Source: Panaeolus papilionaceus (Eukaryota; Basidiomycota; Agaricomycetes; Agaricales). Taken from it: a DNA stretch of 64,000 nucleotides. Position numbers and translations under genes: made by a program. The notes under the pieces were generated by a model. That model did not search any database. It saw nothing but the letters and a program-made list of their open reading frames with translations, and was not told where the DNA came from. Every line of letters begins with the position of its first letter. Position 1 is the stretch's first letter. Shown piece after piece: positions 22,785 through 32,587 of this stretch. The DNA is taken from NCBI GenBank assembly GCA_015501605.1, contig JADNRZ010000021.1, forward strand, positions 434,001 through 498,000, in the 5' to 3' direction.

Positions 22785-22940
22785 ATCCACTTTGCTTCCC
22801 TCAACGCGCCTTTTCCCTATAGTACGACCCCTTTCCGAGGGGCTTCGCTGATTTGTTGCACATAATAGGTCCTCAGTAAGTCGCTTTACTCTATTTGATC
22901 TTGTCGTTTATTTAATTTTTACAGGGTTTCAAGCCCCAAA

Positions 22941-24703
22941 ATGCCCTCCTCATTTGACGACGCTATCCTTGCTCACCGCAATCCTTCAGGTATGTTCTTG
23001 GAGGCATTATAGTATTATGTGCTATACTAATGGTTCATTAGGGCCGATTGGGCCCTTCGACGACTTAGTCGCCGCCTACATGTGTTTCGAAGGCGCCCAT
23101 ATTCTTTGCACTTCACCAAACCAAACCCACATTCCTCTGCCAATCTTAGGAGAGGAAGACGTACGACTGCGAGCAAACCTGCGTTACGGAACAGCTGACC
23201 ACACGCTGTGGCCTCAATTTGTCATCCCTAACACGTCGCACTTTGCTGTTATGCCTAGGGAACCAGTGGCCAGTGACGACAGCCTCGCACCTATTTGGTG
23301 GGATCCGACACCAGACGATTTCGTTCCGTCGTACAGGGGCATCATCACTGGTATAGGATCAGTCCATAAACGTCAACTCAATCTCTTGCAACGAGTGGAG
23401 GCTGAGATGCAGAAACGCGTAGATCGCTACCTTAACGCTTCTCCAAAACCGACCGACAACGCGACACAACAGATCAGCTTACAACGATACCACATGGAGA
23501 ACTCATACATCCGACTGTGTTCCCTCAAGACATCCTACGTTGAGACCGTTTTCACGGTTACCGAATTTCAGAGATATTGCCTGGAAATTCTTGGGTTCCT
23601 GAACTTCATGGAGATCTACAGGCCGCGGTTAGCCGGATCGCAGTTAGGTTCCAATAAAGCAGACCATGTTATGGGCTGTTTTACGTGGGATTCGAGGGCG
23701 GCCCAAGAGCTTTTCAAAGCCGGAGTTCCTGTTTGGTTTCTGAGGCGATGGCAAGGCAATGTTTATCCATATGACAACAATATTCTCAAAATTGTTGATT
23801 TTACACAACCCCACCCATCCATCCTCAAGGAATGTGCAATCGTCGCACTCCCCACCCTTTTCCGCGGGCATATGACGGACGAAGGGCGGTACAACGCAAT
23901 ATGGAATCGATCAATGGCCCGTCTCAACCCAGAAGACCCATTTCGGGGTGAAACACGGACAGCATCGCCAACAACATCTCAATCTCAAAGTAAGCCACTC
24001 ATATTCTGACACACTTCTTTGTGAATAATAACAATGCTCTGCAGCCCCATCGTCGCTGTCGCGTGCATCTCCGAGGCCATATCCAGCGCCAGCAAATCGT
24101 AAAGGGGGGTCAAATGGTATGCTCCTATTGTTAAATGCCTTGTTCTGGTCTCATTTACTGTCTCCTATAGCGCACACTGCGGGAGCTTCGCGCAACAAGT
24201 TTCAACCCCTCTCATACCCAGCCGCACCATTCTCAATCCCTGCTTGGCGTGAGGGGCTTGCATCAGTTGACTCCTCGCCAGTCAACATCATTGACAAGGC
24301 TGAGGTTGGAAACACGGCAGGGCATTATGTTGTTCCGGATCCTGGAGTTCTCGTTGGGCCTCAGAACGATGAGAAAAGGGCGCAATATTTCACGACTTGG
24401 CTTCGATGTTGTGACAATTGGCTCAGGGTTACTGAAGATGGTGGACTGGCTCAGTCCAATCAGTCATGGAGGGATATCTTGGGGCTTGATTTCAATGCCG
24501 GTCTTGAAAGCAATACAAACCCTGTGCGATTTCAGAGATCGTCTACGACGCCTACAACACCATCATCGTCGTCTAGCCCTGCACCCCTTCACATGTCTTT
24601 GCCAACCCGACCTCTGCGATCCACACCTTCCAGACCACGCTCATCCAAATCAACGACGCCCCAAGAACGACGCGAGCAAGCAATGGCACTGTTCAAGAGC
24701 ACA
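22941..24703 (+). pseudogene. Transposon accessory gene B, 5' part (split by gypsy-2)
   Basis: Exons 22941-22989, 23042-23989, 24045-24116 and 24171-24703 have GT-AG introns of 52-55 bp and compatible phases. The last exon continues at 32593 after the retrotransposon. The start is MPSSFDDAILAHRNPSG. The conserved-looking core lies in exon 2 (RYCLEILGFLNFMEIYRPRL and FKAGVPVWFLRR). It is followed by a Ser/Pro-rich segment and a block ending in EDGGLAQSNQSWRDILGLDF. No catalytic motif is recognised. I recall similar proteins of unknown function beside basidiomycete transposases, but cannot confirm that here. The reconstituted protein is 705 residues. Its position divergent to the transposase, inside the same TIRs, makes it part of the element. 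Confidence 0.7.
24699..24703. repeat. Gypsy-2 target site duplication, left copy (GCACA)
   Basis: GCACA immediately precedes the LTR start TGTTACG. The same five bases follow the 3' LTR at 32588-32592. Confidence 0.9.
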
Positions 24704-25271
24704 TGTTACGTCGACTCTTTTCGTCTACCTCTTTTCTTTATCTTATCAAGACTGTTATTCCCTCTTCATCTTATCTTCGTGTACTATCATCTCTCTTTGT
24801 ACTTATATCTCGTCTACTTCCTATCTCCGGAGCTCCACACGTTCCTCCTAACTCCGACTCCCACTCCATCTTCATTCCCGTTGTCGCTCCACTTCATTCT
24901 CCTATCTATGACTCGTCTTCTTACTCAATCTTCTCACATTTATGACTCGTTCTTACTGCGGACTACACTTCTGACTCACTTTATCTACTTGGCGTTTACA
25001 CGCACAGCCTCGTTAGATATCTATATAAACACCGTAGTTTATACCATTGTTCTTTAGCTAGTTCTTTAACTTCGAACAGAACAACACTTCTACGACGATC
25101 TTACTCTTCTTGCTCTCTTCTAAGACAATACCAGCGTAGCGCGTGTACGCAGTGGCATTCTTAGAACGATACCGAACTTATCACGCAAACGAACGAACGA
25201 ACCTTCTTCCGAGACCAATCCCGACAAGCTCAAAGGCCTTAACCGCAAGCGCCCGTCGAGCTATCGTAACA
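24704..25271 (+). repeat. Gypsy-2 5' LTR
   Basis: 568 bp, TGTTACG...CGTAACA, with the perfect short inverted ends TGTTACG/CGTAACA. It contains TATAAA at 25023-25028 and the presumed RNA start region AGCTAGTTCTTT at 25056-25067. Confidence 0.93.
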
Positions 25272-25284
25272 AAAGAACTAGCTA
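25272..25284 (+). other. Gypsy-2 self-priming site adjacent to the 5' LTR
   Basis: AAAGAACTAGCTA starts at the first base after the LTR. Its exact complement TAGCTAGTTCTTT lies inside the LTR at 25055-25067, about 30 bp after TATAAA, where the mRNA should begin. This fits the Tf1/sushi mechanism, in which the RNA 5' end anneals to the primer site next to the LTR. The 13-base perfect match, exact adjacency and TATA spacing together make chance unlikely. Confidence 0.7.
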
Positions 25285-25641
25285 TCTCCAGTACACTATC
25301 CGTCGTTGACGCGATAGTCCCCACCCCTACTCAAGACGGCTTTTCCACCGAAGAAGACTTTCCGACTGCGATCCGGATCCTCGGCTATCTCCCCAAGAAA
25401 CACCGTAGGACAACTCGCACCCAGAACCGTCCCTAAAGGACCTGAACCGTCAAGCAAGAAAGACAAAGCAAAAGCCACCGAAACCGAACAACCCGAACAA
25501 ATCCCAGAAGATTTAGAACCCGATTCGCCCAAAGAAGAGGAACCAGAATTTTATCAAAGTCTTGACGGCCCCGATATTCCTCGCGAACAAGAAACCGAAA
25601 TAACCCGAACCCCGAAATTCAGCACCGAAATCGCCGCACAA

Positions 25642-27039
25642 ATGGCTACCGAAACTATTGTCCAAACCGAACCTCACGTCCAGTCTTGGGACACTCCAGT
25701 CCAAGCCCCGTTCACCGGAGAACCTCGTTACCTCGCTGAAGCCCCGCCTCTCTCTGCTTCTCAACTTCCTACCATCGAATCCGCAGTCCGATATTCGTCC
25801 GTCGAAGGGAACACCAGCCTCTTCCAAAACAGAGGACCTTTTGAAGGAGAACCGCGTGATTCGGACCAAGGAACCCGAGTCATCAGACCAGCACCCTTCG
25901 CTGGAATCGGAATACAGAGAGAAAGATTTGCCGAAGGTCCCAACCCTGACCTCCCTCGAGGACGACCTCCTTACAGAGATCCAGGCTCCGGAAACCGATC
26001 AGGAAGAACCCCACCAGACTCCCCAAGACGTGGACCAGACCCACCCAGGTCCCCGACTCCACCTCCTCGCCGAAACTATTCCCCTTCCTCTTCAGGCTAT
26101 GGCCGAAGCTCAAAGGAACTTAATCTCGGAGCACCAGAGAAATTCACCGGAAACCGCACCCGCGCCCAACACTTCCTCACCGATTGCATGTCTTATCTCG
26201 TCATCAACGATCACATCTATGACACCGACAATAAGAAGATCGCCTTTGTCCTCTCTCACTTCGCCGAAGGAGAAAAAGGAGATCGCGAAGCATTAGAATG
26301 GAAGAGATGTTTTCTCAACCAGAAGTTCAAAGAATCCACAGACAACAATCGCCCCGTCTCCTACGGAACGTACAAGGATTTCATCGAATACTTCAAACAA
26401 GAATTCGCTCCACGACTCGAGAAGAAGCATGCGAGGAAGGCACTCAAGGACGTTAAACAAGAAGGAACGGTCGAAGCCCACAACACCGCCTTCAAGAACG
26501 CCATGTTTACCGCAGGATACACCTTCCCTAGGACCAGACCAGGACAAGAAGTAGGAGAAGCCGAAGATTTGCTGATTGGACTCTACACCGAGTCCCTGAA
26601 GAAACCGATTGTCAACAAACTTACGACCGAGAAAGACGCACCAAAGACCCTGGCCGAGTGGATGGACCGAGCAGCCGAAGCCGATGCCTTATGGAGAGAG
26701 ACCTTCCCTTTCCTCGACAAGAAACCCGCCAAACGCTTCACCTCCAACCAAATGGGGTTCAGATTCGCCAAACAGATCAACCTCACCGAAGTTGAGCGCG
26801 CTGACCACATGAAGAGCGGCGCTTGCTTCCGCTGTCACCAGACCGGCCATATCTCCAAGTTTTGTCCCAATCGCGACTCCGGGAAACCAAACCAGAACCA
26901 GAACGCACCGAACCGCTACAATGGACCGACTAGAAACCCGAAAGATTTCGCCAAGCACATCCGTGCCTTTTATCAAGATCTCAACGAAGAAGAACGCTCC
27001 GAATTCGCCTCCGAAATGCAAGAACAGGATTTTTCCTGA
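25642..27039 (+). CDS. gag: Gypsy-2 gag
   Basis: 465 codons from the first in-frame ATG; the frame is open upstream to about 25,318 without another ATG. The N-terminal 150 residues are Pro/Arg/Ser-rich. The capsid-like region runs from KELNLGAPEKFTGNRTRAQ through FIEYFKQEFAPRLEKKHARK and VEAHNTAFKNAMFTAGYTFP. A single CCHC zinc knuckle, CFRCHQTGHISKFC, is at about residues 395-408 and would bind the genomic RNA. The stop TGA (27037-27039) follows a five-T run, and the pol frame is the -1 frame. The protein would form the virus-like particle. Confidence 0.9.
   Translation: MATETIVQTEPHVQSWDTPVQAPFTGEPRYLAEAPPLSASQLPTIESAVRYSSVEGNTSLFQNRGPFEGEPRDSDQGTRVIRPAPFAGIGIQRERFAEGPNPDLPRGRPPYRDPGSGNRSGRTPPDSPRRGPDPPRSPTPPPRRNYSPSSSGYGRSSKELNLGAPEKFTGNRTRAQHFLTDCMSYLVINDHIYDTDNKKIAFVLSHFAEGEKGDREALEWKRCFLNQKFKESTDNNRPVSYGTYKDFIEYFKQEFAPRLEKKHARKALKDVKQEGTVEAHNTAFKNAMFTAGYTFPRTRPGQEVGEAEDLLIGLYTESLKKPIVNKLTTEKDAPKTLAEWMDRAAEADALWRETFPFLDKKPAKRFTSNQMGFRFAKQINLTEVERADHMKSGACFRCHQTGHISKFCPNRDSGKPNQNQNAPNRYNGPTRNPKDFAKHIRAFYQDLNEEERSEFASEMQEQDFS
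27030..27039 (+). promoter_or_regulatory. Probable -1 frameshift zone at the gag stop of gypsy-2
   Basis: The gag frame ends GAT TTT TCC TGA, and the pol frame one base back is open through this point (GGA TTT TTC CTG AAA GGT). The run of five T residues just before the stop is the likely slip site, but it is not a canonical X XXY YYZ heptamer. Confidence 0.5.
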
Positions 27040-27086
27040 AAGGTTTTGCCTCGACGTCTAAACCTTATGTATCAGTTTGCTCCGCT

Positions 27087-30000
27087 TTGATAGCTCACAA
27101 TGAATCATTTTCTGTCCCCGTGACTATCAAGTGTGAACAACTGAGAACCGCCGAACCCTTGCACACCCAAGCTCTCCTCGACTCCGGAGCAGCCGGCATT
27201 TTCATAGACCAATCATTCGTCAAAACCCACGGATTCCCCTTGACCCCTCTCCGAACCCCGATCCTAGTCAGAAACGTAGACGGCACCGCGAATAAGAAGG
27301 GTACTATCACCCACCGAACGACACTGAACCTGAAGATCTACGACAAGATCAAGAAGACCGATTTCCTAGTTACTGGGTTAGGAAATCAGAAGATTATCTT
27401 GGGGCTACCCTGGCTGCAGGACACGAACCCTGAGATCGACTGGAAGAATGCTTCCCTAAACTGGCGGACACCTATTGAGGACGAACCCGACAGAGAAGAA
27501 AGCCTAAACGGCACGACGAACCCGATTCCCGACTGGTACCCAACCGACTCTATTATCATCGAAGAACGAACCATCTCTCAACTGGAACTCCATGTTAAAA
27601 AGATGCTTGGAAAGAACACAACCCTGACCCGACCCGACCGACTAACGACTGACGACTTAATCATCTCCTTTATAGAAGGAGAACCGACCGAAGAAACCGA
27701 AGAAATCTGGATCGACACGACTCTGACGCATTCCCAAGCTTTTGCTCAGAAATTCGACAAGAAAACCGACGAAACCGACCCGATCAAGATCGTTCCCCCC
27801 GAATTCCATCCCTGGATATCCGTTTTTAGTGAAGAAGCCTCTTCAACCCTGCCAGCCCGAAAACCTTGGGATCACGAAATCAAACTCAAACCCGACTTCG
27901 TTCCGAAATCCGCAAAGGTCTACTCGCTGTCGCGCGAACAGGACGACGCCACCAAGAATTTCCTCGAAGAACATCTCAGCAAAGGAACTATTCGTCACAG
28001 CAATTCCCCACAAGCAGCAGGATTCTTCTATGTGGCAAAGAAAGACGGCAAACTGCGACCGTGCCAAGACTACCGACATCTGAACGAAGGAACCATAAAG
28101 AACGCCTACCCTCTCCCTCTCGTCACCGACCTTATGGACAAACTCCGAGGCGCCAAGTATTTCACCAAGCTTGACGTACGATGGGGTTACAACAACGTCC
28201 GCATCAAAGAAAACGACGAATGGAAGGCAGCCTTCAAGACTAAATACGGTCTCTTCGAACCACTAGTCATGTTCTTCGGCCTTTGCAACTCTCCTGCGAC
28301 TTTTCAATCAATGATGGACAACCTCTTCATCCAACAAGTCGAAAACGGATACATCATCATCTACATGGACGACATCCTGATCTATGCCACAAACGAAGAA
28401 GATCTCGAAAAATACACCAAGGACGTACTCCAGATCATGAAAGAAAACGACCTTTATCTGAAACCCAAGAAGTGCGAATTCAACAAGACCAAGATCGCCT
28501 ACCTAGGATTCATCATCGAACACAACAAGATCTCCATGGACCCTGCCAAGATCTCCGGAATTAAAGACTGGCCGACCCCGAAGACCCTCAAACAAGTCCG
28601 ATCATTCTTAGGCTTTGGCAACTTCTACCGAAAATTCATCCGACACTACTCCGACCTCGCTAGACCCCTGAACAATTTACTCCGAAAAGACCGACCTTTC
28701 ATCTGGACAGAGATTCATCAGACCGCATTCAACAACCTCAAAGACCGGTTCAGCAAGGAACCAGTCCTCGCTATGCCCGACCAAAACCGACCATTCCAAA
28801 TCGAGGCCGACGCGTCCCAGTATGCCTACGGAGCGGTTCTCACCCAGACCGACAGCAATGGAAAACGGCATCCAGTATGTTTCCTCTCCCGTTCTTTCTC
28901 GCCCGCCGAACAGAACTACCAAGTATTCGACCGAGAACTCCTTGGAGTTATCCGCGCTCTCGAAGAATGGAAACATTACATCCTGGGATCCCCCCACACG
29001 ACAGTCGTGTACTCCGACCACAAAAACCTCACATACTGGCGCTCTCCTCAAAACCTTAATCGACGGCAAGCACGATGGTTTCTCATCCTCTCAGAATACG
29101 ACATCAAGCTCGAACATATGCCAGGCCATAAGATGATCCAGTCTGATGCACTCTCACGACGACCCGACCTTATTCCAGAAGGGGAAAACGAAGAAAACAC
29201 GGATATCACCGTGCTCCCAGAAACTCTATTCATAAATCTCATCGACACTGAACTCCAGAGACAAATCGCCGAAGCTAAACCTCATGACAAAAACGCCATG
29301 GAAGCCCTAGAAACTCTACTCAAAAACACCAACGTCACCTCTGGCACCTCGATCAACGACTGGTCCTTCGAAGAAGGAGATCATGGGAGGTTACTCTTCT
29401 ACAAAGACAAGGTCTACGTACCGAACGACCTCGACCTCAGAAAATCCATTGTCATGCACTTCCACGATCCCGTCACTGCTGGACATCCCGGTCAGATCGA
29501 AACCTACAACGCCGTTGCCACGTCATACTGGTGGCCTGGTATGCGTCGATTTATCTCCGCCTACGTCAAAGGATGCTCCACCTGTCAACAATTCAAGATT
29601 AACCGAAACCCTGCACGACCCACCCTTATGCCGATTTCTGCTCCAGAATCATTGAAACCCTTCGCCCAAACATCAATGGATCTTATCACCGACCTTCCAC
29701 CATCTCTCGGATATGACTCTATTCTATCCGTGGTGGACCACGGCCTTACGAAAGGGGTAATTCTTATCCCTTGCTCCAAATCGATCACCGCCGAAGGAAC
29801 AGCCAAACTTTTACTCGACAATCTTTACAAAAGATTCGGACTTCCGGACTCTATTACCTCAGATCGTGACCCCAGATTCGCAGCCCACGCCTTCAAAGAA
29901 CTCCTCAGACTCCTCAACATCGAATCCAAGCTTTCTACAGCCTACCATCCACAAACAGACGGCACCACAGAACGCTTTAACCAAGAAATCGAAGTATACC

Positions 30001-30707
30001 TCTCCATTTACTGCATCACTAACCCCGAATCATGGCCTGACGCGCTTCCTACCCTCGAATTCACTCATAATTCCCGACGACACTCAGACCGCATCCATTC
30101 CCCTTTCGAACTCATGTTGGGAACAAACCCCACACAAATCCCAGTAGCCTTCGAACACACGGTCTACCCCTCTGTCGACAAGAAGCTCGCCTCCCTCCTT
30201 AAAATCAGACAAGAAGCTATCGCCGCTCACACGCTAGCCAGGAATAGGATGATCAATTTCAGCAAAAACCCATTCATCCCGTTCAAGAAAGGAGACTTAG
30301 TTTGGTTGGATTCCCGAAACCTGAAGCTCGGACACAACAAGAAGATCACGCCCAAAAGAGAAGGACCATTCCCAATTACCGAAGTCTTGGGTCCCGTCAC
30401 GTACCGCCTCAAGCTCCCGAATTATTGGAAAATCCATGACGTATTCCACGCCACCCTTCTCTCCGAATATTCTGAAACGCCCGAACATGGTCCGAACTTC
30501 CCTCAACCACCACCTGACATCATCGGCGGAGAAGAAGAATACGAACTCGACCGAATTCACAAACACCGTGGAAAGAAGGGCGAAAGAGAATACTTCGTTT
30601 CGTGGAAAGGGTTCACACCGTTCCACAACTCATGGGAACCAGAATCTCACCTTAAGAACGCCCCTGACATTCTCCGACCTTATAAGAAGCGTTACAAACT
30701 CACCTAG
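27087..30707 (+). CDS. pol: Gypsy-2 pol polyprotein (protease, RT, RNase H, integrase, chromodomain)
   Basis: 1,206 codons from 27087. The first codon is TTG and the frame is open upstream into gag, so translation is expected by -1 frameshift and not by a separate start. Protease has LLDSGAAGIFID (Asp about residue 32). RT has KLDVRWGYNNVRI and YMDD at about 426-429. RNase H starts near EADASQYAYGAVLTQ (about 572) and includes YSDHKNLTYW. Integrase has the zinc site (HFHDPVTAGHPG...CSTCQQ, from about 790) and the central domain (SMDLITDLP, SDRDPRF, TDGTTERFNQE). A chromodomain-like C-terminus (YFVSWKGFTPFHNSWEPE) ends the protein. No stop or frameshift is seen, so it is probably functional. 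Confidence 0.93.
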   Translation: MIAHNESFSVPVTIKCEQLRTAEPLHTQALLDSGAAGIFIDQSFVKTHGFPLTPLRTPILVRNVDGTANKKGTITHRTTLNLKIYDKIKKTDFLVTGLGNQKIILGLPWLQDTNPEIDWKNASLNWRTPIEDEPDREESLNGTTNPIPDWYPTDSIIIEERTISQLELHVKKMLGKNTTLTRPDRLTTDDLIISFIEGEPTEETEEIWIDTTLTHSQAFAQKFDKKTDETDPIKIVPPEFHPWISVFSEEASSTLPARKPWDHEIKLKPDFVPKSAKVYSLSREQDDATKNFLEEHLSKGTIRHSNSPQAAGFFYVAKKDGKLRPCQDYRHLNEGTIKNAYPLPLVTDLMDKLRGAKYFTKLDVRWGYNNVRIKENDEWKAAFKTKYGLFEPLVMFFGLCNSPATFQSMMDNLFIQQVENGYIIIYMDDILIYATNEEDLEKYTKDVLQIMKENDLYLKPKKCEFNKTKIAYLGFIIEHNKISMDPAKISGIKDWPTPKTLKQVRSFLGFGNFYRKFIRHYSDLARPLNNLLRKDRPFIWTEIHQTAFNNLKDRFSKEPVLAMPDQNRPFQIEADASQYAYGAVLTQTDSNGKRHPVCFLSRSFSPAEQNYQVFDRELLGVIRALEEWKHYILGSPHTTVVYSDHKNLTYWRSPQNLNRRQARWFLILSEYDIKLEHMPGHKMIQSDALSRRPDLIPEGENEENTDITVLPETLFINLIDTELQRQIAEAKPHDKNAMEALETLLKNTNVTSGTSINDWSFEEGDHGRLLFYKDKVYVPNDLDLRKSIVMHFHDPVTAGHPGQIETYNAVATSYWWPGMRRFISAYVKGCSTCQQFKINRNPARPTLMPISAPESLKPFAQTSMDLITDLPPSLGYDSILSVVDHGLTKGVILIPCSKSITAEGTAKLLLDNLYKRFGLPDSITSDRDPRFAAHAFKELLRLLNIESKLSTAYHPQTDGTTERFNQEIEVYLSIYCITNPESWPDALPTLEFTHNSRRHSDRIHSPFELMLGTNPTQIPVAFEHTVYPSVDKKLASLLKIRQEAIAAHTLARNRMINFSKNPFIPFKKGDLVWLDSRNLKLGHNKKITPKREGPFPITEVLGPVTYRLKLPNYWKIHDVFHATLLSEYSETPEHGPNFPQPPPDIIGGEEEYELDRIHKHRGKKGEREYFVSWKGFTPFHNSWEPESHLKNAPDILRPYKKRYKLT

Positions 30708-30746
30708 TTCCGCAGTTCAAACGACTACTGCAACCCACCAACAAAT

Positions 30747-31988
30747 ATGACAACCACCTCAGCCCTCAAATCGTCCTCCCCTTCTTCCTCCTCTTCTATC
30801 GCTAAAACTGTCCGCATCCATCCTCCCTCTCAAGGATCCTTCTCTGATCCTCCCACTGTCGCTTCCCCAGTCTTTCCCCAAACTATGACCGACAAAGAAT
30901 TCATTGCTCGCACCAAAACCCTCATCGCTGAAGCCAAACAACGTGGATGCGCCCTTGAAAAAGAAGCCGAACAACGTGAAGCTTCTTCTTCTAGAACCCC
31001 CGTAATCCAAAATCTCAACGATGTCCTCAAAACTCTTGTCCACGCTCACGAAAACACCATTGTCAATGGCGACGACCCCGAACTCACCAACGTCCTTTAC
31101 CAAGCCAAAGGATGGGAGACGCCCTCCGTCACCCCCGGGTCCGCTCATGACCGTACCACCATCACCTTCGAAGAATTCGTAGACATCTTCCGCACCCAAG
31201 AAGACTACGACCTTCTCGCTTGGAAACTCCCTTTCTCTGACCATCATCTGCCTCATTTCCGCTTCATGGACAACAATGTCAACGAAATCAAAAAGCAAAT
31301 CCTCAAGTTAATGGCAATCTGTGATAACCTCCGCAGAAAAGCCATCGACAATTGGGACGTTGGATGCAGCCAGTTCGAGGCTTTCTGCCAAGAACACTTC
31401 AACAACCCTGACTGCAGGAACCGCCTCATGGAGCTCGTCGTCGAGCAAAGGAAGAAATACGCCGGTCACGAACCTAACGACAACTACACCTTCAAGCATA
31501 ACAAAAACCCTTCATACGACTACTCTTACCCCATTCCCCAGCTACCGACTCTATCAGAACTCGCATCCCGCGACCCTAAAAATCTGTTCAAGAACCTCGA
31601 TCCAGCCGCTACCAGTAACCTCGTTACCCTCCTCAAACAAGGCACCCAACTATGCCTAAACTGCACCGTTCCCGACCACTTCATAACAGATTGCCCCCAC
31701 TTCATCTGTTGGAACTGCAAGAAGGAAGCACCTGGCCATCGTCTCAACTCCTGTCCTGGTCCTATTGTCAAGAATAAGAAAGGAAAAAGGAAAGCCTCCT
31801 CTGGTCGACACTCCCCTTCAAACCCATGGACCAAGCTCAGTCCCTGGGACAGAATCGACCGAGAATCAAGAAAGCGAGGAGAATGGCAACCCAGACCATC
31901 CACCAACAACGATGGTTCTTGGCGCGACGACTTCTATGACTACGACGACGACATGTGCGACGAGGCCATCCACAACATCAACACCTGA
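30747..31988 (+). CDS. Gypsy-2 third ORF: double zinc-knuckle protein between pol and the 3' LTR
   Basis: 413 codons starting 40 bp after the pol stop. The N-terminus is Ser-rich, followed by a probably helical region (FIARTKTLIAEAKQ, EKEAEQREA). The middle part contains YDLLAWKLPFSDHHLPHFRF. Near the C-terminus is a canonical CCHC knuckle, CLNCTVPDHFITDC (residues about 303-316), then CWNCKKEAPGHRLNSC (about 321-336) with six instead of four residues before the His. A Lys/Arg-rich stretch (KNKKGKRKASSGR) and an acidic end (DDFYDYDDDMCDEA) follow. This is the position of env in some elements, but there is no signal peptide or membrane segment. The knuckles suggest nucleic-acid binding; the function is unknown. 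Confidence 0.8.
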   Translation: MTTTSALKSSSPSSSSSIAKTVRIHPPSQGSFSDPPTVASPVFPQTMTDKEFIARTKTLIAEAKQRGCALEKEAEQREASSSRTPVIQNLNDVLKTLVHAHENTIVNGDDPELTNVLYQAKGWETPSVTPGSAHDRTTITFEEFVDIFRTQEDYDLLAWKLPFSDHHLPHFRFMDNNVNEIKKQILKLMAICDNLRRKAIDNWDVGCSQFEAFCQEHFNNPDCRNRLMELVVEQRKKYAGHEPNDNYTFKHNKNPSYDYSYPIPQLPTLSELASRDPKNLFKNLDPAATSNLVTLLKQGTQLCLNCTVPDHFITDCPHFICWNCKKEAPGHRLNSCPGPIVKNKKGKRKASSGRHSPSNPWTKLSPWDRIDRESRKRGEWQPRPSTNNDGSWRDDFYDYDDDMCDEAIHNINT

Positions 31989-32008
31989 TTGAGGTCAATC
32001 AGTCTTAG

Positions 32009-32019
32009 TACGGGGGTAA
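32009..32019 (+). other. Gypsy-2 polypurine-like tract
   Basis: TACGGGGGTAA directly precedes the 3' LTR. It shares the G-run followed by TAA with the GGGGGGGTAA of gypsy-1. Confidence 0.65.
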
Positions 32020-32587
32020 TGTTACGTCGACTCTTTTCGTCTACCTCTTTTCTTTATCTTATCAAGACTGTTATTCCCTCTTCATCTTATCTTCGTGTAC
32101 TATCATCTCTCTTTGTACTTATATCTCGTCTACTTCCTATCTCCGGAGCTCCACACGTTCCTCCTAACTCCGACTCCCACTCCATCTTCATTCCCGTTGT
32201 CGCTCCACTTCATTCTCCTATCTATGACTCGTCTTCTTACTCAATCTTCTCACATTTATGACTCGTTCTTACTGCGGACTACACTTCTGACTCACTTTAT
32301 CTACTTGGCGTTTACACGCACAGCCTCGTTAGATATCTATATAAACACCGTAGTTTATACCATTGTTCTTTAGCTAGTTCTTTAACTTCGAACAGAACAA
32401 CACTTCTACGACGATCTTACTCTTCTTGCTCTCTTCTAAGACAATACCAGCGTAGCGCGTGTACGCAGTGGCATTCTTAGAACGATACCGAACTTATCAC
32501 GCAAACGAACGAACGAACCTTCTTCCGAGACCAATCCCGACGAGCTCAAAGGCCTTAACCGCAAGCGCCCGTCGAGCTATCGTAACA
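32020..32587 (+). repeat. Gypsy-2 3' LTR
   Basis: 568 bp, equal in length to the 5' LTR with one difference seen by eye near 32,542 (G for A in CCCGACGAGCTC). Followed by the TSD copy GCACA. Confidence 0.93.

Larger units (their letters stand above)
21215..22940. promoter_or_regulatory. Divergent intergenic region between transposase and gene B
   Basis: 1.7 kb separate two genes that point away from each other. The left half (21,900-22,280) is purine-rich and the right half (22,400-22,560) pyrimidine-rich on the + strand, and each outer part carries a cluster of the GACGCAWAGTC motif in opposite orientation. A likely 5'-UTR intron of gene B lies at 22876-22924 (GTAAGTCG...TTTTTACAG). A frame from 22178 (acidic, NDEEEGVSDEEEEKES) exists, but I see no supporting context for it as a gene. 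The region most likely holds both promoters and transposase-binding sites. Confidence 0.5.
24704..32587 (+). mobile_element. Gypsy-2: intact-looking Ty3/gypsy chromovirus with an extra third ORF
   Basis: This 7,884-bp LTR retrotransposon is in plus orientation, with 568-bp LTRs, gag, pol in the -1 frame, an additional ORF after pol, and a GGGGG-containing tract before the 3' LTR. One LTR difference is seen (CCCGACAAGCTC versus CCCGACGAGCTC), so the insertion is recent. All frames are open. It lies in exon 4 of accessory gene B of the CACTA-like element and is not closely related to gypsy-1 in sequence. Confidence 0.93.

Noticed and set aside
30747..31988. Env-like gene in gypsy-2
   Set aside because: The position fits, but there is no signal peptide, transmembrane segment or glycoprotein-like Cys pattern. 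Zinc knuckles point to nucleic-acid binding.
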